DNA of 64,000 nt, from the NCBI RefSeq assembly GCF_027474825.1, contig NZ_CP107030.1:1047001-1111000 (forward strand), read 5' to 3'. Below, one piece after another: positions 54,360-63,744 of this stretch. A model generated the notes under the pieces. It made no database searches. It was not told the origin of the DNA and saw nothing but the letters and a program-made list of their open reading frames with translations. Numbering within the stretch: the stretch's first letter is position 1; each line of letters starts with the position of its first letter. The DNA is from Maribacter halichondriae (GTDB lineage Bacteria; Bacteroidota; Bacteroidia; Flavobacteriales; Flavobacteriaceae). Position numbers and translations under genes: made by a program.

Positions 54360-56123
54360 ATGATAGAGCAAATTCTACCGGTCAAGATCGGATTTAATAA
54401 TAAAAACAAGATGTTGACTGACAACGCACTACAGATTCTAAAAGCTCGTTATTTGCATAGGGATGCAAATGGCGAGGTTAGTGAATCTCCAGATCAGCTT
54501 TTTAAAAGAGTAGCCAAGTACATCGCCAGTGCCGAAGAGGTGAACCGGAACATTTGGGAAACCCGATTTTATGAATTAATGGCTTCCCTACAATTTCTAC
54601 CTAATTCCCCGACCTTAATGAATGCAGGCCTCCCGAACGGACAGTTGAGTGCCTGTTTTGTACTGCCTATTGAAGATAGTTTGGATGAGATTTTCACGAC
54701 CCTCAAAAATGCGGCCTTAATCCATCAGAGCGGGGGAGGAACAGGTTTTGATTTCTCAAAACTTCGTCCGAAGGACGACCAAGTCAGCTCGTCTGGTGGG
54801 AAATCCTCAGGTCCCATTGCTTTTATGAAGCTCTACGATGCCGCGACAGAATATGTAAAACAAGGGGGTAAACGCCGAGGGGCCAATATGGGAATTTTCC
54901 ATGTTGACCATCCAGATATTCTGGAATTCATCATTGCAAAGACAAATGGAAACACCCTACAGAATTTTAATATCTCCGTAGGTATCACACGAGACTTCAT
55001 GCATGCCCTCGAAAAACAAGAAGATTGGAAATTAATAAACCCCAGAACGGGTAAAGTTCAAAAAATAGTAAAGGCGGCATACATCTGGAACTCCATCGTG
55101 AAAGAAGCTTGGAAGACCGGAGATCCGGGACTCGTTTTTTTGGACTCCATCAATAAAAATAACCCTATTTCGAAACAGGGCTACCTCCAATGCACCAATC
55201 CTTGTGGAGAGGTGCCATTGCTCGATTTCGAAAGCTGCAATTTGGGATCCTTGAACCTTACCAGAGTATTAATCAAGGAAGGAGCAAAAACTAAAATTGA
55301 CTGGCCAAAACTCGAAACCAATATTCAAATTGCAATGCGGTTTCTGGACAACGTAATCACCGTTAACCATTATTTACTGCCACAAATAAAAAAAATAAGT
55401 ACAACTAATCGTAAAGTGGGATTGGGTGTGATGGGTTGGGCAGAATTATTGTTATCACTTGGAATCCCTTATGCATCTGAAGAAGCTGTGAACCTGGGCG
55501 AACAATTGATGGAATTCATCAAAACCAAAAGTCACGAATCCTCAAGGGACCTTGCTCAGGAACGGAGTGTTTTTCCTTCCTGGAAAGAAAGCAGCTATGC
55601 TCCTCATAAACCTATGCGGAACGCTACCTGTAACAGTATCGCCCCCACAGGTACGATCTCCGTCATTGCGGACACCTCTTACTCCATTGAACCTTTATAT
55701 GCACTGGCCTATAGACGAGTCGGGGTTTTGCAAGACAAAACCCAAACCGAAATAAATTCCGTTTTCTTGGAAAAAATGAAAAGGCTTGGATTGTGGAACG
55801 AAAAAGTAAAAGCGGAAGTTTTGCAATCTGGAAGCATACAGCACATGCCATCGATCCCAAAAGAAATCAAGAAGCTGTTCGAAACCAGTTTAGAGATTCC
55901 TTGGGAGTATCATTTGTTGCACCAAAGAGCGTTTCAAAAATATACCGACAATGCGGTATCAAAAACCATCAACTTGCCAGAAAAGACTACTGTAAAAGAG
56001 ATTTCGGAAATCTATAAAAAAGCTTGGGAATACGGATTAAAAGGCATTACTATCTATAGAAATAAAAGCAGAACCCGACAGGTATTGCAAAAATGTAATT
56101 TCAACAATACTGCGGAGTGTTAG
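54360..56123 (+). CDS. nrdJ: Adenosylcobalamin-dependent ribonucleotide reductase (class II)
   Basis: 587 residues. Oxygen-independent reductase that makes dNTPs with B12. Motifs: ACFVLPIEDSLDEIF, HQSGGGTGFDF, GGKRRGANM, NPCGEVPLLDFESCNLGS (active-site Cys), NATCNSIAPTGTISVIADTS. It lacks an N-terminal ATP-cone and ends soon after a short tail with K-C-x7-C instead of the long Cys-rich zinc tail of many NrdJ. No other nrd genes seen. Confidence 0.93.
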   Translation: MIEQILPVKIGFNNKNKMLTDNALQILKARYLHRDANGEVSESPDQLFKRVAKYIASAEEVNRNIWETRFYELMASLQFLPNSPTLMNAGLPNGQLSACFVLPIEDSLDEIFTTLKNAALIHQSGGGTGFDFSKLRPKDDQVSSSGGKSSGPIAFMKLYDAATEYVKQGGKRRGANMGIFHVDHPDILEFIIAKTNGNTLQNFNISVGITRDFMHALEKQEDWKLINPRTGKVQKIVKAAYIWNSIVKEAWKTGDPGLVFLDSINKNNPISKQGYLQCTNPCGEVPLLDFESCNLGSLNLTRVLIKEGAKTKIDWPKLETNIQIAMRFLDNVITVNHYLLPQIKKISTTNRKVGLGVMGWAELLLSLGIPYASEEAVNLGEQLMEFIKTKSHESSRDLAQERSVFPSWKESSYAPHKPMRNATCNSIAPTGTISVIADTSYSIEPLYALAYRRVGVLQDKTQTEINSVFLEKMKRLGLWNEKVKAEVLQSGSIQHMPSIPKEIKKLFETSLEIPWEYHLLHQRAFQKYTDNAVSKTINLPEKTTVKEISEIYKKAWEYGLKGITIYRNKSRTRQVLQKCNFNNTAEC

Positions 56124-56146
56124 CAGGAGATTACACAAGCCTCCAA

Positions 56147-56839
56147 ATGAACACTCCTGAAGTAATTAAAAAAATGGAAAAAATAAAAGCTGCTTTTATA
56201 CCCAAAAATACAAAACCAAATATGTTGTTGCTGCCCTTGGGCGGAATGGGCTTGTTTGTTATTTTGTATATCATGGCTGCCGTGAATTATCCAGGCGGTT
56301 CTTGGATATTGCCAGATCAGGATGGATTTAGTTTCTGGCACAATTATTTGTGTGATTTGTTGGACGTTTATGCAATCAATGATGAAGTTAATTCGGGGCG
56401 ATTTTATGCGATAGCAGCATTAGGCTTACTTTGCACAGGTTTGTTTTGGTTATGGTCCTATTTGCCCAGATTATTCGAGACAAAAAATCTCAATCAAAAA
56501 GTTATGAAAATCTCGGGGCTCCTTTCACTTCTAACAATATTTTTACTTGCTTTTGGCAACCATGATGAAGTTGTACGAATTGCAGGTATTTTTGGTGTGA
56601 TCGCCTTTATAACTTGCTCGGTAGAGCTTTTTAAAGCGTACCATAAAAACCTATTTCTATTGGGCGTACTCTGCATTTTGGTCTTTCTGATCAATTATTA
56701 TATCTATGAGACCGGACTATTCATTAAATCACTTCCCGTCATACAAAAGATTACGTTCATATTATTTATAAGCTGGTTTATTGGTTTGGATGTGGCGTTG
56801 TATAGGAAAGTAAGGTTGCCTGTTAAAAAACCCGCTTGA
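56147..56839 (+). CDS. Six-span membrane protein
   Basis: About 230 residues from ATG 56147 (the upstream GTG at 56117 overlaps nrdJ). Six hydrophobic helices are visible. No family is recognised. Co-directional with nrdJ, so probably the same transcript. Confidence 0.65.
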   Translation: MNTPEVIKKMEKIKAAFIPKNTKPNMLLLPLGGMGLFVILYIMAAVNYPGGSWILPDQDGFSFWHNYLCDLLDVYAINDEVNSGRFYAIAALGLLCTGLFWLWSYLPRLFETKNLNQKVMKISGLLSLLTIFLLAFGNHDEVVRIAGIFGVIAFITCSVELFKAYHKNLFLLGVLCILVFLINYYIYETGLFIKSLPVIQKITFILFISWFIGLDVALYRKVRLPVKKPA

Positions 56840-56957
56840 GTTTATCAAAGACGAAATTCTAATCATTCCCGCCATTCTTCAAAAAAAGATGAAAAAAACG
56901 GTACTTTTCGTTATCAAACCGTTCAAGAAAAACATCTCTTTTTCGGGCAAGTCCATC
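56840..56957. other. Short gene-free segment before the AI-2E remnant
   Basis: No gene seen. A weak AACGGT/ACCGTT 6-bp stem spans about 56897-56922. Confidence 0.3.
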
Positions 56958-57193
56958 TTACATAAGATAACTCAAGGGTGCCAAAAGATAGGATGTTAAT
57001 ATGGCCAATATCCTATAACGTAGCTTACGTTCAAAGAAACCAACTATGGGCTTTAACATCAAGGCAAAAAAACTAAATAGCAAGGGAACACTAGTGATCT
57101 TAGCTACTATCAAAATCTAGATAAGTGCGGTAACGCTAAAAACAAAGTAAAAAGTGTTGGCCAGATTGATTGTATATTTCTTCTTGGGCTCCA
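56958..57193 (-). pseudogene. Remnant of an AI-2E family transporter N-terminus
   Basis: On the reverse strand one frame reads KKKYTINLANTFYFVFSVTALI-stop-ILIVAKITSVPLLF, then SFFALMLKPIVGFFERKLRYRILAILTSYLLA, ending at 56958. The VPLLF...KP..GFFERK pattern is that of AI-2E permeases (normally ~350 residues). The in-frame TAG and the absence of the remaining helices mark a decayed gene. Confidence 0.55.
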
Positions 57194-57206
57194 AAATCTG
57201 TTTCGA

Positions 57207-57899
57207 CTATAATAATCTAAACCGTTCTTTTACCTTAAATATGATCCTATTAATAACATTTTCGGGGACTTCCAATATTTCGGAAATCTCCAAAGTATCC
57301 TGATGTCCAAAGACAAGTAGCTCCACAACGGTCTTACTTCTTGCAGGTATAGTTGAGTAAAGTTGCCCCAGTAAACGTCTTTTTTCATCGGAAAGCAAGG
57401 CAGCTTCATGTAGGCCCAGCTTTTGGACCAGTTGCCGTTCCAGCGGTTCATCCAACCGAATCTCCAGTGACCATCCCTGTTTTTGCCGATATGAAATATC
57501 GTCCAATTCATCATACAGTATGCGATCTCCATCCCCATCTGTGGTGAAATCTTCGCTCAAGGTTTTCAATTCTTCTTTTAATAAGGCATGAGTATTGACC
57601 TCATCTGGAACTTCCTGTGCCTTTTTCTCCTCTATTTTATTTATGGCCTTTTTAAAGAGTGATCGTCTCAGTTTCGTCACAACTGTTTCAGATGAAAAAG
57701 CCTTAAAAGCTTCTAAATAGACTTCATCCAGCATTTCATCTGCATCATGAAATCCCCTGTCCAGCATACCCTGGTTTTCCGCGGCTTTTAGACTTCCGGT
57801 CATGAATTTTTTTAATTCGGGGACAAGAGTTTCAATTTTTTTATAAAACTGTTCAAAGTCGTTTTCTTGCTTATACTTATATAATTCTTTGGTCGACAT
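57207..57899 (-). CDS. Sigma-70-like factor
   Basis: 230 residues. The C-terminal helix-turn-helix (SKTVVELLVFGHQDTLEISEILEVPENVINRIIFKVKERF) looks like sigma region 4. The N-terminal half (FHDADEMLDEVYLEAFKAF) matches region 2 loosely. A long acidic linker separates them. It is divergent from the acs-PDH operon, with operators at 57993 and 58065 between. It could direct stress transcription of this island. Confidence 0.75.
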   Translation of the reverse strand: MSTKELYKYKQENDFEQFYKKIETLVPELKKFMTGSLKAAENQGMLDRGFHDADEMLDEVYLEAFKAFSSETVVTKLRRSLFKKAINKIEEKKAQEVPDEVNTHALLKEELKTLSEDFTTDGDGDRILYDELDDISYRQKQGWSLEIRLDEPLERQLVQKLGLHEAALLSDEKRRLLGQLYSTIPARSKTVVELLVFGHQDTLEISEILEVPENVINRIIFKVKERFRLL

Positions 57900-57992
57900 G
57901 ATATTTGAATTTAAATGATTAGTGACGACCTATTTGATGGCCATTTTAAAACATTTTGGCATAAAACTAGGGTTAAACCAACTGGATAAAAA

Positions 57993-58004
57993 TGATATGC
58001 GTCA
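57993..58004 (-). promoter_or_regulatory. Crp/Fnr-like operator (TGAT-N4-GTCA)
   Basis: TGAT-ATGC-GTCA, 94 bp upstream of the sigma-like gene. Confidence 0.55.
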
Positions 58005-58064
58005 GTCCTTTATTGGTATATAGATAAATTGTCTAGAATCAAGTTCACGAATCACACACTAAAC

Positions 58065-58076
58065 TGACCAGGGTCA
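58065..58076 (+). promoter_or_regulatory. Crp/Fnr-like operator (TGAC-N4-GTCA)
   Basis: TGAC-CAGG-GTCA, 136 bp before the acs-like gene; 24-base context matches the site at 52602. Confidence 0.65.
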
Positions 58077-58211
58077 TTTCGAAATTGCCGGGTTATGGCC
58101 AATTTTAGAAACTAGTGATTACAAAATCTAAGAATTGAACACGGAGTCCATTTTACATTTTAATTAAAAAATAAGAGCGTTCAAAACTACTATCCATACC
58201 CAAGATCTGTC

Positions 58212-59945
58212 ATGAAAGATAATCTACACAAAGTAAACCGGACAATTTCAAATATGCCAGATTACGATTCTTTCTATAGTAAGTTTAGTTGGGAAAAGGA
58301 ATATGAAAGTTTAGACGGACTTCCAGAAGGTGGAATCAATATCGCCCATGAAGCGGTCGACAGGCATGCCAATAGTAATAGAAGGGATACCGTTGCTTTA
58401 AAATGGATGCGAAATGACCGTTCAGTTGAAGACATTACCTATGCCGATTTAAAATTACGTACCTCACGATTCGCCAATGTGCTGGAAAAATTGGAGATAA
58501 AAAAAGGAGATGGTGTGTTTACCCTTTTGGGGAGAATTCCTTTGTTATATGTCGCGGCCTTGGGAACACTCAAAGCCAGGGCCATATTTTGCCCGATGTT
58601 TTCCGTTTTTGGCCCCGAGCCTGCTTTCCAGCGTCTGAGCAAAGGCAAAGCCAAGGTATTGGTCTCGACGACAAAACTTTACGAGAAAAAGATAAAACCA
58701 TTGTTGGAGCGGCTTCCGCTGCTTCGCACTATTCTATTGGTGGATGTGGATCAGCATGTAGACGATAAGGTAAAGTCCTTATCACTATTGATGCGCGAAG
58801 TTACCGATCATTATTCCATTAAGGATACACAGCCGGAGGACCCCGCACTGCTACATTTTACAAGCGGTACAACGGGCATGCCTAAAGGTGCCTTGCATGT
58901 CCACCGCGCGGTCCTTACTCATTATGTTACTGGTAAATACGTGCTTGATCTTCATCCCGGGGATGTGTTCTGGTGCACGGCCGATCCCGGATGGGTAACC
59001 GGTACGTCCTATGGCATTATTGCGCCCTTGGTCAATGGGGTTACCAACATTGTTGATGAAGAAGAGTTCGATGCCACTCGGTGGTATTCCATTCTTGAAG
59101 AACATCGAGTGAATGTTTGGTATACGGCCCCAACGGCCATCCGGAGATTAATGCGGCTGGAACTTAAGCCACTCGATAGCTATGATCTATCCAACTTACG
59201 CCTGATTCATAGTGTTGGGGAACCCCTTCAGGCAGAAGAAGTGGTTTGGGGTAAAAAGACATTTGGAATGCCCATATGTGATAACTGGTGGCAGACCGAG
59301 ACTGGTGGCATCATGATCAGCAACTATGCCTCGATGGAAGTTCGGCCGGGATCTATGGGGAAACCGCTACCGGGAATCGAAGCTTCCATTGGATCTATTG
59401 AAGGAGAAAAAGTACAGCTCTTGACAAAACCCTTGGAACAGGGCCATCTTTTGCTAAAAGCCGGATGGCCATCGATGTTCCGAGCCTATCTGGACGAAGA
59501 GGAACGTTATAAAAAGTGCTTTAAAGGGGAATGGTATATCACAGGCGACCTGGCCAAAAAGGATGCCGAAGGCTACTACTGGTTCGTGGGCAGGGCCGAT
59601 GATATCATCAAAACCTCTGGTCATATGGTCGGGCCTTTCGAGGTGGAAAGTGCATTGATGGAACATCCTGCCGTGGCCGAAGCGGCTATTATAGGAAAAC
59701 CGGATGCTATGATCGGTGAATTGGTTAAGGCCTTTGTGGTTTTGGAACCCGGATTCGAAGCGGACGAGGCGACCAAGTTGGATATCAAAGGATTTTCTAG
59801 AAAAAAACTGGGTCCCGCGATAGCACCCAAGGAAATTGAATTTATCGACAGTCTACCAAAAACCAAAAGCGGTAAGATCTTGAGACGGCTTTTGAAAGCA
59901 CGCGAATTGGGATTACCGGAAGGGGACACCTCAACATTGGAATAA
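58212..59945 (+). CDS. Acetyl-CoA synthetase-like acyl-CoA ligase
   Basis: 577 residues, ANL family. P-loop-like A3 motif [24 protein letters not shown] core, and C-terminal [11 protein letters not shown] with the acetylatable Lys. It is shorter than typical AcsA (~650), suggesting a truncated N-terminus. It should make acetyl-CoA (or another acyl-CoA) from acid, ATP and CoA. One bp before E1 alpha. Confidence 0.9.
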   Translation: MKDNLHKVNRTISNMPDYDSFYSKFSWEKEYESLDGLPEGGINIAHEAVDRHANSNRRDTVALKWMRNDRSVEDITYADLKLRTSRFANVLEKLEIKKGDGVFTLLGRIPLLYVAALGTLKARAIFCPMFSVFGPEPAFQRLSKGKAKVLVSTTKLYEKKIKPLLERLPLLRTILLVDVDQHVDDKVKSLSLLMREVTDHYSIKDTQPEDPALLHFTSGTTGMPKGALHVHRAVLTHYVTGKYVLDLHPGDVFWCTADPGWVTGTSYGIIAPLVNGVTNIVDEEEFDATRWYSILEEHRVNVWYTAPTAIRRLMRLELKPLDSYDLSNLRLIHSVGEPLQAEEVVWGKKTFGMPICDNWWQTETGGIMISNYASMEVRPGSMGKPLPGIEASIGSIEGEKVQLLTKPLEQGHLLLKAGWPSMFRAYLDEEERYKKCFKGEWYITGDLAKKDAEGYYWFVGRADDIIKTSGHMVGPFEVESALMEHPAVAEAAIIGKPDAMIGELVKAFVVLEPGFEADEATKLDIKGFSRKKLGPAIAPKEIEFIDSLPKTKSGKILRRLLKARELGLPEGDTSTLE

Positions 59946-59946
59946 G

Positions 59947-60935
59947 ATGGAAGAAAAAGAAATTCACGCAGGTCCGATAATTGACAAGAAAAAAGGTCTT
60001 GAGCTTTTGTACAAGATGATCTTGATCAGAAGGTTCGAAGAGAAGTCGGCCGAGTTATATACCAAAGAAAAAATCCGGGGCTTTCTGCACCTATATATCG
60101 GGGAAGAAGCCGTGGCCGTTGGTGTCATGGAGTCGTTGACGGAGGAGGACAATATCTTGAGTACCTACCGCGAACATGGTCATGCATTGGCTAGGGGAGT
60201 AGATCCAGGAAGTATCATGGCAGAAATGTACGGCAAAATGGAAGGATGCAGCAAGGGGCGTGGTGGTTCCATGCACTTGTTCGATACGAATAAAAAGTTT
60301 TATGGCGGAAATGCAATTGTCGGGGGGCATCTACCGCTGGCAGTAGGTATGGCATTGGCATCCAAAAAACAAAACCAGCCCAGTTTAACCTGTTGTTTTT
60401 TTGGAGAGGGGGCAATTGCCGAGGGGGAATTCCATGAATCGATGAACTTGGCGGCCTTGTGGAAGGTGCCAGTACTTTTCCTTTGTGAAAACAATCTATA
60501 CGGCATGGGGACGGCACTCCGTTTTTCTCATTCGGTCCCCGAAGTCGAAAAAAAGGAGCTGCATACGGTGTGGAATCAGCTGCTGTTAACGGAATGGACG
60601 TGTTGGAAGTACGGCAAGCCGCCAAGAAGGCTGTAGCTTATATTAGGTCAACAGGAAAACCCTATTTCTTGGTTTGCAATACCTATCGTTTCAGGGCGCA
60701 CTCGATGTTCGATGCCGAACTGTACCGGGAAAAAGCGGAAGTTGAAGTATGGAAAGAACGCGATCCTATTCCTGAATTGGCGAATGACCTATTAAAAAAA
60801 GGCCTGGTTGCCCAGACCGCTATCGATAACATTGAGAAAAAGGTAAAAGCCGAGGTACAAAAAGCCGTTGACTTCGCGGAAGCGGGAACCTTTGAACCCC
60901 TAGAAGATCTAACAAAATTCGTTTACAGCAAGTAG
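59947..60935 (+). CDS. Pyruvate dehydrogenase E1 component alpha subunit, frameshifted
   Basis: Thiamine-diphosphate enzyme. N-terminal [22 protein letters not shown], the ThDP motif [12 protein letters not shown]...LCENN, then [12 protein letters not shown]. Frame 1 stops at 60636 after [11 protein letters not shown]. One extra A in the seven-A run (60548-60554) restores ...[24 protein letters not shown]..., 329 residues, normal length. Confidence 0.92.
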
Positions 60936-60937
60936 CC

Positions 60938-61938
60938 ATGGAGAATACACAAACCTTAAGGATGACCTACAGGGAAGCACTAAAACAGGGGCTTCGCGAA
61001 GCCTTGATCAATGATGAAAAGGTTTTTTTGATGGGCGAGGATGTAGGACGTTATGGGGGAGCCTTCGCGGTAAGCAAAGGCTTTCTTGAGGAATTTGGGG
61101 AAGACCGAATTATGGACGTTCCCTTATCGGAATCTGGTTTTGTAGGCGCAGGTATAGGAGCTTCCCTAGGTGGAATGCGCCCAATCGTTGAAGTTATGAC
61201 GGTTAACTTTAGTTTACTCGCACTGGATCAGATTATAAACAATGCCGCTACGCTGTTACATATGTCCGGGGGCAGATCAACGTACCTGTGGTAATCCGAA
61301 TGAATTCCGGAATAGGCAACCAACTTGCGGCCCAGCATTCGCATAGTTGGGAACCTTTTTATGCACATGTTCCCGGATTAAAAGTAATTTCTGCCGGAAC
61401 ACATGAAGATGCCAGGGGAATGCTCGCGACCGCCCTTGAGAGCTCTGATCCCGTCATCATTTTCGAATATACCTCACTACTCAATACCCAATCGGAAATT
61501 CCATTGAACTCGGGTCCGGTGGATATTGACAAGGCCAAAATACGGAGAGCAGGAAAAGACCTATCGATCATAACCTATGGCCCCGGGGTATACAAAGCAT
61601 TGGCGGCGGCCAAAGAATTGGCCTCATCAGGAATTGATGTGGAAGTATTGGATCTTCGTGTGCTCAATCCTATCGATAATGAGACGATTATGGATTCCGT
61701 AGCTAAAACCCATCGGGTTTTGGTAGTGGAAGAAGCCTGGCGATCAGTCAGTATATCATCCGAAATCATCTCACGAATAATGGAACATTCCTTTTATGAA
61801 TTGGACATGCCCATACAGCGCCTTTGCGGCATAGAGGTGCCCATTCCGTACGCCAAACACATGGAGGATGCTTCGATTCCCCAACAGCAAGATATCGTCG
61901 ACACGATTTTAAAAATGATGCAGCATGATCGAGTTTAA
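60938..61938 (+). CDS. Pyruvate dehydrogenase E1 component beta subunit, frameshifted
   Basis: [29 protein letters not shown] and GSGVGAG-like core, C-terminal domain [12 protein letters not shown]...[10 protein letters not shown]. As read, it stops at 61294 after [11 protein letters not shown]. One added G in the five-G run (61268-61272) gives ...[31 protein letters not shown]..., 333 residues, the normal length. Confidence 0.92.
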
Positions 61939-63118
61939 TATGCCCAGTTTAGGTGCTGATATGGAAGATGGAACGCTTGTAGAATGGCGGGTTAAGCCCG
62001 GCGATAAAGTACAACGCGGAGATATCGTGGCAGATGTGGATACCCAAAAGGGATTGATTGAAATAGAGGTCTTCGATGAAGGAATCATTGAGGAACTGAT
62101 AATCAAGGAAGGGGAAAAAGTCCCTGTTGGTACCCTAATGGCACTGATTATTCCAGAAGGAGATTCCGAATCGAGCGAGGAGAAAACCGAAACAGCTGGG
62201 AAAAAGAAAAAATTGGTGGAAGTTGAAAGAGAAGCGGTCATCACACCGCCAAAAGAGAAGGTAAAGCAATCATCGGATCGAGTAAAAATTTCTCCCTTGG
62301 CAAGGAAAATGGCAGAGGAAAACGGAATTGACATATCAACCTTAAAAGGAACAGGACCAGAAGGGAGCATCACAAAAAAGGATGTTGAGGAGGCCGATGC
62401 CTTGAAAAAGACGCCGCAAGCGCAGAAAGCGATACACGAAAACAAGAAAGATACAATGCTCCATGGCGTACGCTCTGCCATTGCCTCGGCCATGAGCAAA
62501 TCGAACCGGGAGATTCCTCACTTTTATATGGAAACGAAAATCGACATGTCCAAAGCATTGGCGTGGTTACAAGAGACCAATAGGAAAAGGGAGGTAAAGG
62601 ATAGATTGCTATATGTTGTTCTGTTGATAAAAGCTATGGCAAAGGCCCTTGAGAAGGTGCCGGAAGTCAATGCTTATTGGGAAAACGGTCTGCATTTGAA
62701 GGAAGCGATAAACATTGGGTTTGCCGTTTCCCTGAGGAAAGGCGGTGTGGTTATTCCGGCGATACATGGTGCCAAAGAAAAAACATTGACCGAATTAATG
62801 ACGGTACTCAACGATTTGATCCCGCGCGCCAAAGCATTGAAATTACGGAGTTCAGAACTAAGCGAATCGACCATTACTCTGACCAATATCGGGGAAGGAA
62901 ATGTAGCCACTGTTTTTGGGGTAATTTATCCCCCACAAGTTGCCATAGTAGGATGCGGTTCGATAATCGACGAGGCATGGGCCGAAAATGGCTCGCTCAG
63001 TTCCCGTCCCGTTATTCATATTACCTTGGCCGCTGACCATAGGGCGATTGACGGTTATCTAGGGCGCCAATTTTTAACTGCAATGAAAGACCATCTTCAA
63101 AATCCTGAAATGCTATGA
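61925..63118 (+). CDS. Dihydrolipoamide acyltransferase E2
   Basis: 397 residues. One lipoyl domain (DTQKGLIE with K42), a subunit-binding domain (ISPLARKMAEENGIDISTLKGTGPEGSITKKDV, about 120-152) and a catalytic domain with AADHRAIDGYLG near the end. Overlaps E1 beta by 14 bp and the ACP gene by 4 bp. Confidence 0.95.
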   Translation: MIEFNMPSLGADMEDGTLVEWRVKPGDKVQRGDIVADVDTQKGLIEIEVFDEGIIEELIIKEGEKVPVGTLMALIIPEGDSESSEEKTETAGKKKKLVEVEREAVITPPKEKVKQSSDRVKISPLARKMAEENGIDISTLKGTGPEGSITKKDVEEADALKKTPQAQKAIHENKKDTMLHGVRSAIASAMSKSNREIPHFYMETKIDMSKALAWLQETNRKREVKDRLLYVVLLIKAMAKALEKVPEVNAYWENGLHLKEAINIGFAVSLRKGGVVIPAIHGAKEKTLTELMTVLNDLIPRAKALKLRSSELSESTITLTNIGEGNVATVFGVIYPPQVAIVGCGSIIDEAWAENGSLSSRPVIHITLAADHRAIDGYLGRQFLTAMKDHLQNPEML

Positions 63119-63372
63119 GAGAAGGGGAAATAAAAACCGTTATTTTTCAACTGCTGGCAAAAATAGCACCGGATGAAGACTCCGAAACATTGGAAATGAA
63201 CAGCAATATAAGGGATACGCTCGGTATCGACTCCTTTGATTTTTTGCAATTCATCATCGGTCTCGATGAGGAACTGGGGATCAAAACCCCTGAAGAGGAT
63301 TATGGTAAAATGACGACACTCGAAGCTTTGATTACCTACATTAAATCCGTAGAACAACAACAGTCAAAATAA
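63115..63372 (+). CDS. Acyl carrier protein
   Basis: 85 residues, acidic, with IDSFDFLQFIIGLDEELGI around the phosphopantetheine Ser (D-S motif). In place of an E3 gene, an ACP ends this operon, hinting at acyl transfer between E2 and ACP (inference). Confidence 0.85.
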   Translation: MREGEIKTVIFQLLAKIAPDEDSETLEMNSNIRDTLGIDSFDFLQFIIGLDEELGIKTPEEDYGKMTTLEALITYIKSVEQQQSK

Positions 63373-63744
63373 TTTACACTCTTACTAAGGTCATATCAAG
63401 TAGAAAATTGAAGAATAAAGAGATTCTCGTCGACCACAACTCAGTCTTAAATTATGGACAATGCACCATCCGATTCCCATCGGGCCTTAGTTCCAAACTG
63501 CGCACATTCCCTATTTAAAATCTGATACATCCAGTTATCATCCTTTTTATTCGGTAGTGATATTTGGAGTTTTTCATTTTGGTTGGGACCATTTTCAAAG
63601 AAACCATTTTTAAGTCCTCTACTATTCACTTTTTTTGTTTGACCAATGCGGCTCCCTTCATTTGTCCTTGATACTTGTAAAGATGCCAGTGTTTGTCGTA
63701 CAGTCAGAAGATATCCATTAAATGCGATGGTTTCTTCAATGAAG
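63373..63744. other. Gene-poor spacer before the VOC gene
   Basis: About 370 bp. One reverse-strand open frame here (63447-63842) has some protein-like text near its end (ECAQFGTKARWESDG), but no start in a plausible place and it overlaps the VOC gene. It may be a remnant. No hairpin stands out. Confidence 0.4.
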
